From positions 1 to 35,525 of the forward strand of contig JAISOL010000018.1 of NCBI GenBank assembly GCA_031275645.1: a stretch of 35,525 bases of DNA, read 5' to 3'. This stretch comes from Deltaproteobacteria bacterium (GTDB taxonomy: Bacteria > Desulfobacterota > Desulfovibrionia > Desulfovibrionales > Desulfovibrionaceae). This document shows positions 1 to 9,862 of the stretch, piece by piece; within the stretch, counting starts at the first letter, position 1, and each line of letters begins with the position of its first letter. The translations under genes were made by a program, and so were the position numbers. A model generated the notes under the pieces. The model worked only from the letters and a program-made list of their open reading frames with translations, was not told the DNA's origin and made no database searches.

Positions 1-319
1 CACTGCGGCTCGTCAGATTCGGAAGAATTGAATGACCCTGCAAAGAAAGTGTTTCCATGACTGATAAGGGAATAGAGAAGCTAAAATTTTTCTAAAAAAT
101 CAAGAACAGAATGACCCTGATTCCAATTTGGCAAAGCTTGCGAAATGCGGCTTTTGGGACTACAAGCCATTGTTGACATCTGTTGACATCCTCCGCGGGC
201 TGACACGGCTTTGCCCGGCCGACAAGGAGAGTATGGAGCGGGAGAGGCAAAAAGGCAAGCCGCCCACGCTTGTCCGCGGGCGGCCTCCCAGGCATATTTC
301 AAAGGAGAAAGGATATTTT
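1..319. other. Leader region before putA, no convincing gene
   Basis: No complete gene is visible here. All three plus-strand frames are closed by a stop within the first 60 bases, so the tail of an upstream gene could end here, for example at the TGA at 58-60, but the frame cannot be decided. The stretch holds two copies of AATGACCCTG (31-40 and 111-120) and a perfect tandem decamer at 171-190. The putA frame is open upstream to a TTG at 128, but that extension is Arg/Lys-rich, has no ribosome-binding site and does not resemble a PutA N-terminus. I treat it as untranslated. Confidence 0.55.
171..190. repeat. Perfect tandem decamer TGTTGACATC x2
   Basis: Two identical adjacent copies of TGTTGACATC lie about 130 bases upstream of the putA start. 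Each contains TTGACA, which equals a sigma-70 -35 hexamer, but no matching -10 element is found at 16-18 bases from either copy. The site could be a regulator-binding site for putA or a replication-slippage duplication. Confidence 0.5.
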
Positions 320-3300
320 ATGAACAAGGAACTTGAAGCGCGGATTGTCGCCAGGGGCAGGGAATTTTTTGAAAGCATCAGCGGCGAGGCTCCCTCGATC
401 TTCAACAAAGGCTGGTGGATGGGCAAGGTCATGGACTGGGCCATGCGCAACGAGGATTTTAAGGTGCAGCTTTTCCGTTTTGTGGACGTCATGCCCTATC
501 TCAACGATTCAGAAAACCTGGTGCGGCATTTAAAGGAATATTTCGGCGGAAACGCGGGCGACGTTCCGGCCGCGCTCAAGTTCGGAGCCAATCTTTCAGG
601 CGTCGGCGGCTCCCTGACCGGGAAAATTCTGGGCAAAACCATACGGGCCAATATCGAGAGCATGGGCCGGCAGTTCATCATAGGCGAAAACGTCCGGGAA
701 GCTCTGGAAGGCCTTGTCAGACTCCGCAAGGATAAATTCGCCTTTACCGTCGATCTTCTGGGAGAGGCCACCGTGAGCGAGGAAGAAAGCGAAGCCTACG
801 CCCGCGGCTACCTGGAACTCCTGGAGGCTCTTGAGCGGGAACAGGATTCCTGGCCCTCCTTCGGGCACGATTCCCTGGATTGGGCTTCCCAGCCCAAGGT
901 GAACGCCTCCATCAAGCCTTCGGCCCTGTACTCCCAGGCCCGTCCGGTGGATGTGGAAGGCTCCGTGCGGGCCATTCTGGATCGCCTCAAGCCCATCTAC
1001 CGCAAGATCGTCGGCATGGGCGCGTCCATGTGCATAGACATAGAGCAGCTCAAATACCGCGAAATCACCGTTGAACTGTTCAAGCGCCTGCGCGCCGACC
1101 CTGAATTCATCCACTACCCTCATCTGGGGCTGGTGCAGCAGGCCTATCTGAAAGATACGGAAGAGCAGGTGCGCCTCCTTCTGGATTGGGGCCGCAAAAT
1201 GAAGCTGCCTTTTGCCCTGCGCCTGGTCAAGGGCGCCTATTGGGACGCGGAGACCGTGAGCGCCAGGCAAAACGGCTGGGATATACCGGTCTGGACAAGA
1301 AAGGCGGAAAGCGATCTGGCCTACGAGAAAATCGCCCGCATGCTTCTGGAGCAGCGGGATCTGGTGTATTTCTGCTGCGCCACGCACAACGTGCGGACCA
1401 TTTCCGCCGTCACGGAAATGGCCCGAAGCCTGGGAGTGCCGGATTCGCGCTACGAATTCCAGGTGCTTTACGGCATGGCCGAGCCGGTGCGCAAGGGACT
1501 TCTGAATGTGGCCGGGCGGGTGCGCCTGTACTGCCCCTACGGCGAGGTTGTGCCCGGCATGGCTTATCTGGTGCGCCGTCTTCTGGAAAATACCGCCAAT
1601 GAATCATTTCTGCGCCAAAGCTTTGCCGAGGGCGCGGAAAGGGATCGCCTGCTGGAGGACCCGGCCCTCACCCTGGAACGTGAAAAGGCCGGCCGGCCGG
1701 CCGCTCCTCCCAAAGCCGCCTCTCCCGTCTCCGCGGATTCCTGGCCGCCTTTCGCCAACGAACCCCCGCCCGACTTTACCGTAAAGGCCACCCGCGAAGC
1801 TTTTCCGGCGGCCATCGCCAAGGCGCGCTCCCTGGCCGGCAGGGAACTGCCCCTTTATATAGGCGGCAGGGAGGTGCGCACGGCCGAACTCATCCCCAGC
1901 ACCAATCCGGCGCGCGAGGAGGAAGTGCTCGCCAGGGTGTGCCAGGCCGGAGTCGCCGAAGTGGATGCCGCCGTCGGCGCGGCCGCGGGGGCTTTTGCCG
2001 GCTGGAGGCGCGTTTCGCCGGCGGAGCGGGCTCTCTGTCTGCGCCGGGCCGCGGCGGCGGCCAGACGGCGCATCTTTGAATTCGCGGCCCTGCAGGTGCT
2101 GGAAGTGGGCAAGCAGTGGGATCAGGCCTACAATGACGTGGGCGAGGGGATTGATTTTCTGGAATACTACGCCCGGGAAATGCTGCGTCTGGGCTCTCCC
2201 CGCCGCCAGGGGCGGGCGCCGGGCGAGCTGAACACGCTTTGTTTCCAGCCCAAGGGCCCGGCCGCGGTGATTTCGCCCTGGAACTTCCCCTTCGCCATTG
2301 CCGTGGGCATGGCCGGCGCGGCCATTGTCGCCGGCAATCCGGTGGTCTTCAAGCCCGCCTCCATTGCCTCGGCGGTGGGCCACAGTCTGGTGGAAATTTT
2401 CCGCGAGGCCGGGCTGCCGGACGGCGTCTTCAACTATTGCCCCGGCCGGAGCTCCGTTATGGGAGATCATCTGGTGCGGCACCCGGATATAGCCCTGATC
2501 TCTTTCACCGGTTCCATGGAAACGGGTCTGCGCATTATTGAAAAAGCCGGGGTCACCGGCCCAGGACAGAGCCAGGTCAAACGCGTAATCGCCGAGATGG
2601 GCGGTAAAAACGCCGTGATTGTCGACGATGACGCCGATCTGGACGAGGCCGTGACCCAGGTGACCCATTCCGCCTTCGGCTTCCAGGGTCAGAAATGTTC
2701 GGCCTGCTCCCGCGTGGTGGTTCTTGATTCCATCTACGATCGCTTTGTGGGACGCCTGGTGCGCGCCGCCGCCGCTCTTAAAATCGGCCCCGCGGAAGAC
2801 CCTTCCAACTTTCTGGGGCCGGTGGCGGACGCGAGTCTGGTTCCGAATATCCTGAAATATGTGGAACTGGCGGAAAAAGAGGGAAAAGTGCTGCTCAGGC
2901 GCGCGGATTACCCCGCGGGCGGAGCCTATGTTCCCCTGACCATTGTGGAGGGCATTACCCCGGAACACCGTCTGGCCCAGGAAGAGATTTTCGGTCCGGT
3001 GCTGGCGGTCATGCGGGCCGGAGATTTTGACGAGGCCCTGCGGATTGCCAACAGCACCCGCTTTGCCCTCACCGGGGCGCTGTTCTCGCGCAGCCCGGCG
3101 CATCTGGCCCGGGCGCGCGAGGAGTTCGACGTGGGCAATCTCTACCTCAACCGGGGAAGCACCGGCGCCATGGTGGATCGCCAGCCCTTCGGCGGCTACA
3201 AAATGTCCGGGGTGGGCTCAAAAACCGGCGGGCCGGAATATCTCCTGCAGTTCATGGACCCGCGCTGCATCTCGGAGAACACCGTACGCCGGGGCTTCAC

Positions 3301-3331
3301 CCCCATCGCCGAGGATGACGACTGGATCTGA
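320..3331 (+). CDS. putA: Bifunctional proline dehydrogenase / 1-pyrroline-5-carboxylate dehydrogenase PutA
   Basis: Oxidises proline to P5C with FAD, then P5C/glutamate semialdehyde to glutamate with NAD+, feeding electrons to the quinone pool. The 1003-residue protein has the ProDH barrel at about 130-450, with LVKGAYWD (302-309), ATHNVRT and the paired arginines of YLVRRLLENTANESF (416-430) that hold the proline carboxylate. The ALDH module at about 500-1000 has SPWNFPF (652-658), Glu759 in AEMGGKN and catalytic Cys793 in GQKCSACS. There is no N-terminal ribbon-helix-helix domain, so this is a non-repressor PutA. The length is close to that of short PutAs such as the Geobacter enzyme. The ATG at 320 is preceded by AAAGGAGAAAGG; the ORF is open further upstream, but without a ribosome-binding site. 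An Ala/Pro-rich linker at about 457-485 joins the modules. The next gene is an Na+/H+ antiporter on the same strand. Confidence 0.97.
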   Translation: MNKELEARIVARGREFFESISGEAPSIFNKGWWMGKVMDWAMRNEDFKVQLFRFVDVMPYLNDSENLVRHLKEYFGGNAGDVPAALKFGANLSGVGGSLTGKILGKTIRANIESMGRQFIIGENVREALEGLVRLRKDKFAFTVDLLGEATVSEEESEAYARGYLELLEALEREQDSWPSFGHDSLDWASQPKVNASIKPSALYSQARPVDVEGSVRAILDRLKPIYRKIVGMGASMCIDIEQLKYREITVELFKRLRADPEFIHYPHLGLVQQAYLKDTEEQVRLLLDWGRKMKLPFALRLVKGAYWDAETVSARQNGWDIPVWTRKAESDLAYEKIARMLLEQRDLVYFCCATHNVRTISAVTEMARSLGVPDSRYEFQVLYGMAEPVRKGLLNVAGRVRLYCPYGEVVPGMAYLVRRLLENTANESFLRQSFAEGAERDRLLEDPALTLEREKAGRPAAPPKAASPVSADSWPPFANEPPPDFTVKATREAFPAAIAKARSLAGRELPLYIGGREVRTAELIPSTNPAREEEVLARVCQAGVAEVDAAVGAAAGAFAGWRRVSPAERALCLRRAAAAARRRIFEFAALQVLEVGKQWDQAYNDVGEGIDFLEYYAREMLRLGSPRRQGRAPGELNTLCFQPKGPAAVISPWNFPFAIAVGMAGAAIVAGNPVVFKPASIASAVGHSLVEIFREAGLPDGVFNYCPGRSSVMGDHLVRHPDIALISFTGSMETGLRIIEKAGVTGPGQSQVKRVIAEMGGKNAVIVDDDADLDEAVTQVTHSAFGFQGQKCSACSRVVVLDSIYDRFVGRLVRAAAALKIGPAEDPSNFLGPVADASLVPNILKYVELAEKEGKVLLRRADYPAGGAYVPLTIVEGITPEHRLAQEEIFGPVLAVMRAGDFDEALRIANSTRFALTGALFSRSPAHLARAREEFDVGNLYLNRGSTGAMVDRQPFGGYKMSGVGSKTGGPEYLLQFMDPRCISENTVRRGFTPIAEDDDWI

Positions 3332-3428
3332 GCGCGCCCGTGGGGCTGGGCCGCCGATTTTGTTTTTCTTGCGATTTTATGGGGCTTTGGCTATGTTGGC
3401 TGGTGCATATCCAAGAATGGAGGGAGTG

Positions 3429-4862
3429 ATGCGTAAAGGAAAAATTAAATGGCTGCACGTCGTCATTGGAACCTTGCTGGTTATCCTGGCCTTTCCCGCC
3501 TCCGGCTTCGGAGCGGAACCGCATCTTCCGGGGCAGGGACTAGGAGCTTACTGGATCATTCCCTTTGTCTGCATGCTCCTGAGCATCGCCGTCTGCCCCC
3601 TGACCGTGCCGCATTTCTGGGAACACAACTTCGGCAAGGTGGCGGTGTTCTGGGGCCTGGCCTTTCTCGTTCCCTGCGCCCTGGTCTACGGCCCGGCGAC
3701 GGCTCTTTTTGAAGCCTGGCACGCCATCATTCTGGATTATGTGCCCTTCATCATCCTGCTCCTCTCCCTCTTCACCGTGGCCGGCGGGGTGCGCCTCACC
3801 GGTTCTCTGGTCGGGACTCCCCTGGTCAATACCGGCATACTCCTGATCGGAGCGCTGCTGGCAAGCTGGATGGGCACCACCGGCGCGGCCATGCTCCTGA
3901 TCCGTCCCATGCTGCGGGCCAACGCCCATCGCAGGTACAAAGTCCACTCCGTGGTCTTCTTCATCTTCCTGGTGGCCAACATAGGCGGCTGCCTCACCCC
4001 TCTGGGGGATCCGCCGCTCTTTCTGGGCTTTCTGAAAGGAGTGAGCTTCTTCTGGACCTTCACGCACCTGCTGCCCATGCTTCTGGTGGAAGCCGGGCTT
4101 TTGCTGGTCGTGTACTTTATCCTGGAAACAGTTCTCTACAACAGGGAAGGGCGGCCCGTTCCCCCGGCGGAAGAAACGGAGCATACCGAGAAGCTCGGCC
4201 TGGAAGGCAAGGTCAACCTGCTCCTGCTTCTGGGCATAGTTCTGACCGTGCTGCTCAGCGGTTCGGTGAATTTCGGGTCCGTGGAGATCTATCATGTGAG
4301 CATTCCCCTGCAGAATGTTATGCAGAACGTGCTCCTGCTCCTGCTGGCCGCCCTTTCCCTCAAGCTGACTTCCAGGGAAAGCCGCCGCCGGAACAACTTC
4401 ACCTGGGCGCCCATCCTGGAAGTGGGCAAGCTCTTTTTCGGCATATTCCTGAGCATGATCCCGGCCCTGGCCATTCTCCGGGCCGGAGAACAAGGCGCGC
4501 TGCACGCGGTGATCAGCCTGGTGACCCATGAAGGACAGCCGGTAAACCCCATGTACTTCTGGCTGACCGGATCCCTGTCCAGCTTCCTGGACAACGCCCC
4601 GACCTATCTGGTGTTTTTCAACACCGCCGGCGGGGATCCCGTCACCCTGATGGGGCCTATGGCCGAAACCCTGGCGGCCATTTCAGCCGGAGCGGTGTTC
4701 ATGGGGGCCAACACTTATATCGGCAACGCGCCCAACTTCATGGTGCGCTCCATAGCTGAAAACCAGGGCGTGCGCATGCCCAGCTTCTTCGGCTACATGG
4801 CCTGGTCCGTCGCCATTCTGGTGCCCAGCTTCGTCCTGCTTACCTTTATCTTCATAAACTGA
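3429..4862 (+). CDS. NhaD-like sodium:proton antiporter (ion transporter superfamily)
   Basis: Predicted inner-membrane antiporter of 477 residues with roughly 11-13 hydrophobic segments. It begins with a basic, signal-anchor-like N-terminus ending near FGAEPH. Features of the NhaD/IT superfamily include the re-entrant-type stretch NIGGCLTPLGDPPLF and, in the C-terminal half, SSFLDNAPTYLVFF, followed by ANTYIGNAPNFMV. Related proteins exchange Na+ for H+. The start is set at the ATG at 3429, seven bases after a GGAGGGA ribosome-binding site. The ORF is open much further upstream, but there it overlaps putA in another frame and is a shadow. The gene lies 97 bases after putA and 10 before the DUF218 gene. 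A link to sodium-coupled proline uptake is possible but not shown. Substrate is inferred from family only. Confidence 0.82.
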   Translation: MRKGKIKWLHVVIGTLLVILAFPASGFGAEPHLPGQGLGAYWIIPFVCMLLSIAVCPLTVPHFWEHNFGKVAVFWGLAFLVPCALVYGPATALFEAWHAIILDYVPFIILLLSLFTVAGGVRLTGSLVGTPLVNTGILLIGALLASWMGTTGAAMLLIRPMLRANAHRRYKVHSVVFFIFLVANIGGCLTPLGDPPLFLGFLKGVSFFWTFTHLLPMLLVEAGLLLVVYFILETVLYNREGRPVPPAEETEHTEKLGLEGKVNLLLLLGIVLTVLLSGSVNFGSVEIYHVSIPLQNVMQNVLLLLLAALSLKLTSRESRRRNNFTWAPILEVGKLFFGIFLSMIPALAILRAGEQGALHAVISLVTHEGQPVNPMYFWLTGSLSSFLDNAPTYLVFFNTAGGDPVTLMGPMAETLAAISAGAVFMGANTYIGNAPNFMVRSIAENQGVRMPSFFGYMAWSVAILVPSFVLLTFIFIN

Positions 4863-4872
4863 TTTCGCGGCC

Positions 4873-5487
4873 ATGCCTGCAAGCCGCCGGGATCGCGCGG
4901 GGAGGAAAACTCCCCCGCGATCCCGTTCCTCCCTGATCCTGCTGCTCTGCAGTCTGTTCCTGGGTCTGGGGGCTTCCTCCCTGATGATCTGCATTCAGGG
5001 GCTGCATGACCGGGTTTTTCCGGCGGATGCGGCGCTGGTGCCGGGGAACGAGATTTTTGTCGACGGCCGGCTCTCCCCCGGTATGCGGGCCAGGGTCAGA
5101 GCCGCCTACGGGCTTTACAGCCGACGTCTGGTCGGAGTGGTCATCGTCAGCGGCGGCACGGGCGCATCCGGAGCTAACGAAGCCCTGGCCATGCGGGATT
5201 ATCTGCTGGAACTGGGCCTCCCGGCCAAGGACCTGATCGTCGATCCGGAAGGAGCGGACGCCGGGGCCGCGGCCAGCTTCACCGGGCGCTACCTTGAGCG
5301 GAACAACCTGGAAAGCGTCATAGCGGTGAGCCAGTTCTTCCACCTGCCCCGTCTGGTCATGCTCCTGAAAAATGAAGGCGTCCCCAGAGTGGGTTCCCTG
5401 CACGCCGATCACTTTGAAGCGCGGGACGTTTTTTCGGTGCTGCGCGAAATTCCGGCCTGTTTTGCCCACTGGAGCAGGATAAAATAG
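4873..5487 (+). CDS. DUF218 (YdcF/SanA-type) membrane-anchored protein
   Basis: A 204-residue protein with a basic N-terminus and one hydrophobic segment at about 20-42. A compact DUF218-like domain follows: an early strand with VPGNEIFVDG, then VVIVSGGTG, EALAMRDYLLELGLP, IVDPEGADAG and ESVIAVSQFFHLPR. The family pattern is SGG...E...M...L...GI plus a final VTxxxHxxR-like strand, here VSQFFHLPR. Family members such as SanA and YdcF act in envelope or cell-wall integrity, or have unknown roles. The gene starts 10 bases after the antiporter stop, so the two are probably cotranscribed. The upstream Shine-Dalgarno is poor, which suggests translational coupling. The specific function is unknown. 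Confidence 0.75.
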   Translation: MPASRRDRAGRKTPPRSRSSLILLLCSLFLGLGASSLMICIQGLHDRVFPADAALVPGNEIFVDGRLSPGMRARVRAAYGLYSRRLVGVVIVSGGTGASGANEALAMRDYLLELGLPAKDLIVDPEGADAGAAASFTGRYLERNNLESVIAVSQFFHLPRLVMLLKNEGVPRVGSLHADHFEARDVFSVLREIPACFAHWSRIK

Positions 5488-5501
5488 CCGCTCTTTTTTG
5501 C

Positions 5502-5530
5502 TTGACGACTCCGCTCTTCCCGCCTAATTC
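5502..5530 (+). promoter_or_regulatory. Possible weak sigma-70 promoter before the cstA-family gene
   Basis: TTGACG (5502-5507) is followed after 17 bases by TAATTC (5525-5530), 35 bases before the cstA start codon. The -35 is good and the -10 poor, so this is only a candidate. Confidence 0.22.
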
Positions 5531-5565
5531 CAGAAATCAAGGTTAATCTTTGCTGCGAGGTAATC

Positions 5566-7407
5566 ATGGAAAGCCTTAACGGAATGAACGCCCTGACCCT
5601 GGTTTTTGTTTCCCTGTGCCTCTTTGCCATAGCCTACCGTTTTCACGGCCTGTTCATGGCCGACAAGGTGCTCCGCCTGAAGGACGAACGGGCCACGCCG
5701 GCGGTCAGATACGCCGACGGCAGGGATTATGTGACCACCAACAAGAATGTGCTTTTCGGGCATCACTTCGCGGCCATTGCCGCGGCCGGCCCCCTGATCG
5801 GCCCGGTGCTGGCGGCGCAGTTCGGTTTTTTGCCCGGCGCGCTCTGGATTCTCATAGGCTGCGTCCTGGCCGGAGCCACGCACGATCTCGTCATCCTTTT
5901 CGCCTCCGTGCGCCATAAAGGGCACAGCCTGGGGAATATAGTCAGCCGGGAAATAGGCCCGGCCACCGGCGTCGTGACCGGCATAGCGGTATTTTTCATC
6001 CTGCTGCTCGGTCTGGTCGGCCTGGCCCTGGCCTGCATCAACGCCCTGTACCACGCGCCCTGGTCTCTGTTCACCGTTTTCATCACCATCCCCATTGCCG
6101 TGATTATGGGCCTGATCATGAAATCGGGCTCGAAACGCGTCGGCCTGGCCAGCGTCATCGGCCTGGTTCTGCTGGTCGGCGGCATTGTGGGCGGACATTT
6201 CCTGATGCGCCCGGATCTTCTGGGAGAAATTTTCAGCGTCGAACGCGGCACCCTGATTTTCGCCCTGCCCCTTTACGGCTTCATCGCCTCGGTGTTGCCG
6301 GTCTGGATGCTGCTCGCGCCGCGCGACTACCTTTCCACCTACCTTAAAATCGGCACTGTGCTTATGCTGGCCGTGGGCATAATTTTTGTCCATCCCAATC
6401 TGCAAATGCCGGCGGTGACGCGCTTCTTTTCCGGCGGCGGCCCCATCATCGGCGGCCCCGCCCTGCCCTTCCTCTTTATCACCATAGCCTGCGGGGCGGT
6501 GAGCGGCTTTCACGCCATCATCGGCACCGGCACCACGCCGAAAATGCTGGGGAGGGAAAGGGAAGCCCTTTTTGTGGGCTACGGGGCCATGCTGGCGGAG
6601 GGCTTCGTGGCGATCATGGCCCTGATCGCGGCCTGCGCCATGATGCCGGGCGACTATTTCGCCATCAACACTCCCGGCGCCGCCTACCCGGCCCTGCTGG
6701 CCGCCAATCCCGAGCTGGCCGCGGTCGATCTGGCCTATTTCTCCGAGCAGATCGGCATCAGCCTGCAAGATCGCACCGGCGGCGCGGTCTCCCTGGCCGT
6801 GGGCATGGCTTACATCTTTCACAACATCCCTTACATGGAGGAACTCCTGGCCTACTGGTACAACTTCGCCATCATGTTCGAGGCCGTGTTCATCCTGGCG
6901 GCCGTGGACGGAGTCACCAGGGTCGGGCGCATCGCCATCCAGGAAAGCATAGGCCTCTTTCTGCCCCGCTTCAGGGATAAAAGCTGGCTGCCCGGAATAA
7001 TAACGGCCAGCGCCCTGTTCAGCTTTTTCTGGGGCTATCTGGCCTATTCCGGCAGCATCATGGCCATCTGGCCCCTTTTCGGCATAAGCAACCAGCTTTT
7101 GGGCGCCTGCGCTCTTATTGTGGGCACGACCATGCTTCTGCGGCTCGACCGGGGCAAATATTGCCTGTGCACGGCCATTCCGGGGCTGGCTCTGGCCGGC
7201 ATCACCTTCTGGGCGGGAAGCCTGCAGGTCTTTCAATCCTACATCCCCAGAGGGCAGTATCTGCTGGCGGGCATGGCCATTCTGCTCATGACGCTCATGG
7301 CCTTTGTCTTTGTCTCGGCTTTCCGGAAGTGGATGGAACTGCTCCGGATCAGAATAATAGTCAGGGATGAATACGGCGAGGCCGTCAAAGCGCTGGCCCA
7401 GGAGTAA
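5566..7407 (+). CDS. cstA: CstA-family carbon starvation / pyruvate or peptide transporter
   Basis: A 613-residue polytopic inner-membrane protein with about 16 hydrophobic segments. CstA-family signatures are present: [18 protein letters not shown] near the N-terminus, [37 protein letters not shown], and [19 protein letters not shown] in the middle. Family members (CstA, BtsT) import pyruvate or peptides, often under nutrient limitation. The length is like the shorter CstA proteins rather than the roughly 700-residue E. coli one. The ATG at 5566 follows GCGAGGTAATC. The gene lies between proline catabolism and proline synthesis genes. Pyruvate uptake would suit the oxoacid:ferredoxin oxidoreductase encoded downstream, but that link is inference. 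Confidence 0.92.
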   Translation: MESLNGMNALTLVFVSLCLFAIAYRFHGLFMADKVLRLKDERATPAVRYADGRDYVTTNKNVLFGHHFAAIAAAGPLIGPVLAAQFGFLPGALWILIGCVLAGATHDLVILFASVRHKGHSLGNIVSREIGPATGVVTGIAVFFILLLGLVGLALACINALYHAPWSLFTVFITIPIAVIMGLIMKSGSKRVGLASVIGLVLLVGGIVGGHFLMRPDLLGEIFSVERGTLIFALPLYGFIASVLPVWMLLAPRDYLSTYLKIGTVLMLAVGIIFVHPNLQMPAVTRFFSGGGPIIGGPALPFLFITIACGAVSGFHAIIGTGTTPKMLGREREALFVGYGAMLAEGFVAIMALIAACAMMPGDYFAINTPGAAYPALLAANPELAAVDLAYFSEQIGISLQDRTGGAVSLAVGMAYIFHNIPYMEELLAYWYNFAIMFEAVFILAAVDGVTRVGRIAIQESIGLFLPRFRDKSWLPGIITASALFSFFWGYLAYSGSIMAIWPLFGISNQLLGACALIVGTTMLLRLDRGKYCLCTAIPGLALAGITFWAGSLQVFQSYIPRGQYLLAGMAILLMTLMAFVFVSAFRKWMELLRIRIIVRDEYGEAVKALAQE

Positions 7408-7415
7408 TTCCGGCC

Positions 7416-7427
7416 GGAGGGGGGGGG
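7416..7427 (+). promoter_or_regulatory. Ribosome-binding site of proB embedded in a nine-G tract
   Basis: GGA is followed directly by nine consecutive G residues (7419-7427), two bases before the proB ATG at 7430. The homopolymer is the Shine-Dalgarno region itself, so slippage would change its strength or spacing. It fixes the ATG at 7430 as the start, giving 367 residues, the usual ProB length. Confidence 0.6.
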
Positions 7428-7429
7428 CG

Positions 7430-8533
7430 ATGGCGCGTACATTCGTCGTCAAGCTGGGCACCAGCATACTCACGGACGAGAACCTTGCCCTGAACCGGGA
7501 GCGTATGCTGGAGTTCGTCCGCTACTGCGCCAGAGCGCGGCGGCGGGGACAGCGCATCGTCCTGGTCACTTCCGGAGCCATTGCCGCCGGCCGGGCGCGC
7601 CTGGGCTTTCCGGAGCTGCCGCGTTCCGTGGCCAACCGGCAGATGCTGGCCGCCGTGGGCCAGATCCGGCTCATCCAAATCTGGGAGCAGCTTTTTGATC
7701 TCTACAATATCCGGGTGGGGCAGATGCTGCTCACCCGGGCCGACCTGGAAGACAGAGAACGCTTTCTGAACGCGCGCGACATGCTGCGTTCCCTGCTGGA
7801 TCGCGGCGTCGTGCCTGTAATCAACGAAAACGACGCGGTGGCGACCAATGAAATACGGGTGGGTGACAACGACAATCTCTCGGCCCTGGCCGCGGTTCTG
7901 GCCGGGGCCGAGAGCCTTCTGCTGCTCACGGATCAGTCCGGGCTTTTCAACACCGATCCCCGCTTTCATCCGGAAGCGGAACTTATCGCCCAGGTGGACC
8001 GCATTGACGATAAAATACGCGCTCTTGCCGGCGGCAGCGTTTCCGGCCTGGGCACGGGCGGTATGAGCACCAAAATTCAGGCGGCGGAAATAGCCACCAG
8101 GGCCGGCATACAGGTCGTCATCGCCTCGGGGAAAGAGCCGGAGCTGCTCGAAAAAATCCTGACCGGCTCCCCCGCCGGCACCCGCTTCACTCCCAGCGCC
8201 TCTCCGCTGGAAAACCGCAAACGCTGGCTCTTCGGCGCGCCTCCGGCCGGAGATCTGCGCATTGACGCCGGAGCGGCCCTGGCCCTGAGCGAAAAGGGCG
8301 GCTCCCTCCTGCCCAAAGGCATTACCGGGGTGGAAGGAAATTTCCCGCGCGGCGCCGTGGTGCGCCTCATTCCCCCGCGCCGCGGCCCCCTGGCCCGGGG
8401 TGTGACCCAATATAACAGCGAGGCTCTGTCCCTGCTGGCCGGGAGGCATTCCAACGAAATTTTTTCGCTTATCGGCTATGAATACGGCCCTGTGGCCGTG
8501 CATCGCGATGACCTGATTCTGCTCGGAGTATAA
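7430..8533 (+). CDS. proB: Glutamate 5-kinase ProB
   Basis: Phosphorylates glutamate to gamma-glutamyl phosphate with ATP, the first step of proline synthesis. The 367 residues equal the length of E. coli ProB. The N-terminal amino-acid kinase domain has [10 protein letters not shown] (6-15), [45 protein letters not shown] and the nucleotide loop [15 protein letters not shown]. The C-terminal region from about 275 is the PUA domain found in many ProBs, with [19 protein letters not shown]. The gene starts 22 bases after cstA and ends one base before proA, so proBA is an operon and may be coupled to cstA. ProB is usually inhibited by proline; the allosteric residues were not checked. Confidence 0.97.
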   Translation: MARTFVVKLGTSILTDENLALNRERMLEFVRYCARARRRGQRIVLVTSGAIAAGRARLGFPELPRSVANRQMLAAVGQIRLIQIWEQLFDLYNIRVGQMLLTRADLEDRERFLNARDMLRSLLDRGVVPVINENDAVATNEIRVGDNDNLSALAAVLAGAESLLLLTDQSGLFNTDPRFHPEAELIAQVDRIDDKIRALAGGSVSGLGTGGMSTKIQAAEIATRAGIQVVIASGKEPELLEKILTGSPAGTRFTPSASPLENRKRWLFGAPPAGDLRIDAGAALALSEKGGSLLPKGITGVEGNFPRGAVVRLIPPRRGPLARGVTQYNSEALSLLAGRHSNEIFSLIGYEYGPVAVHRDDLILLGV

Positions 8534-8534
8534 G

Positions 8535-9800
8535 ATGCCTGAATCTCTTGAAGCCGTCGGGCGCGCCGCCAAAGCGGCCTCCCGCGTCCTGGCCGGACTC
8601 GGCGCGGCCGAAAAAAACAGTCTGCTGCTGAATTTGGCGGACCTGCTGGAGGCGGAGCGGACAGCTCTGCTCGCGGCCAACGCCGCGGACATGGAAGAGG
8701 CCAAGCGCTCGGGCCTGAGTCCGGCTCTGCGGGATCGCCTCCATCTCTCCCCGGAGCGGCTCTTCTCCATGACCGGAGATCTGCGCCGGGTAGCCGCTCT
8801 GGAGGATCCGACGGGCAGGGTGCTGGACGGGCGCATTCTGGACAGCGGCCTGAGGCTTGTCCGGCGCCGGACGCCTCTGGGGGTGATTGCCGCCATTTAT
8901 GAAGCCAGGCCCAATGTGACGGTGGACATAGCCTCCCTCTGCCTTAAAACCGGCAACGCCGTGATCCTGCGGGGCGGCAGGGAAACCAGGCGCAGCAACG
9001 AGGCGCTGGCCGGAATAATCCGCGGGGCTCTGCGGGAGCGCAAACTTCCAGAAGAATCCGTACAGACTCTTCCGGGAGATGACCGGAAGCTGCTTCACGC
9101 CCTGCTCCGCCTGGATCGCTATATTGATATGCTGATCCCGCGCGGCGGGCCGGAACTGCAGGAGTTCTGCCGTGAAAACTCGCGGATTCCGGTGATTGCC
9201 GGCGGCATAGGGGTCTGCCACATCTTTGTGGACAAAAGCGCCCGGCAGGATCTGGCCCTGCCGGTGCTGGCCAATGCCAAGGTCCAGCGCCCCGGAGTCT
9301 GCAACTCCGTGGAAACGGCGCTCATCCATCAGGACATAGCGCCGGACTTCGTGCCCGCCCTGGCCGCCTGCCTGGGAGATAAAGGGGTGAGCCTGCATCA
9401 CGACGCGAAAGCCGGCTCCTTGCTTCCCGGGGATTGCCCCTGCCCCTTCTTTCCGCTGGAGGAGGGAGAACTGGACAGAGAATGGCTCAGCCTGGATCTC
9501 AATCTGGTCGTTGTAAGGGACCTGGACGAGGCCGTGGAGCACATCAACCGCCACGGCAGCGGACACTCCGACGCCATTCTCACGGAGAGCATGGAAAACG
9601 CCGAACGCTTTATACGCCTGGTGGATTCGGCCGCTGTCTATGTGAACGCCAGCACCAGATTCACCGACGGCGCGCAGTTCGGCCTGGGCGCGGAAGCGGC
9701 CGTGAGCACGCAAAAACTGCACGCGCGCGGCCCTCTGGCCCTGGAGGCGCTGACCACCTACAAATGGACGGGCTACGGAGCTTACAGCGTACGGGAATAG
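8535..9800 (+). CDS. proA: Glutamate-5-semialdehyde dehydrogenase ProA
   Basis: Reduces gamma-glutamyl phosphate to glutamate semialdehyde with NADPH, which cyclises to P5C. The 421-residue length is normal. Signatures are [18 protein letters not shown] (114-131), [12 protein letters not shown], the catalytic Cys256 in [15 protein letters not shown], and [21 protein letters not shown] starts one base after the proB stop, and the last codons of proB supply the upstream GGAG. No proC (P5C reductase) is present in the window, so the last proline step is encoded elsewhere. A terminator-like hairpin follows. Confidence 0.97.
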   Translation: MPESLEAVGRAAKAASRVLAGLGAAEKNSLLLNLADLLEAERTALLAANAADMEEAKRSGLSPALRDRLHLSPERLFSMTGDLRRVAALEDPTGRVLDGRILDSGLRLVRRRTPLGVIAAIYEARPNVTVDIASLCLKTGNAVILRGGRETRRSNEALAGIIRGALRERKLPEESVQTLPGDDRKLLHALLRLDRYIDMLIPRGGPELQEFCRENSRIPVIAGGIGVCHIFVDKSARQDLALPVLANAKVQRPGVCNSVETALIHQDIAPDFVPALAACLGDKGVSLHHDAKAGSLLPGDCPCPFFPLEEGELDREWLSLDLNLVVVRDLDEAVEHINRHGSGHSDAILTESMENAERFIRLVDSAAVYVNASTRFTDGAQFGLGAEAAVSTQKLHARGPLALEALTTYKWTGYGAYSVRE

Positions 9801-9862
9801 AGGAAGGGGCGGGCGCGGATATGACAAAATTTCGGGATAGCCCTTGCTCTGACGAAAAAAAC

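Noticed and set aside
128-145. TTGGCAAAGCTTGC as a sigma-54 promoter for putA
   Set aside because: The GG and GC are eight bases apart, not ten.
198-216. TGACACGGCTTTGC as a sigma-54 promoter for putA
   Set aside because: The -24 GG is missing and the spacing is one base short.
128-319. N-terminal extension of PutA from a TTG at 128
   Set aside because: No ribosome-binding site, no PutA or ribbon-helix-helix similarity, and a strong site precedes the ATG at 320.
1604-3103. Long minus-strand open frame (499 codons) opposite putA
   Set aside because: It is antisense to strongly conserved PutA sequence and its translation is His/Gly/Arg-rich with no family pattern; it is a shadow of high-GC coding DNA.
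5524-7473. 649-codon minus-strand frame opposite the cstA gene
   Set aside because: The translation is repetitive in Gln, Gly, His and Asp, as expected from the complement of a hydrophobic membrane protein gene; the CstA frame has clear family motifs.
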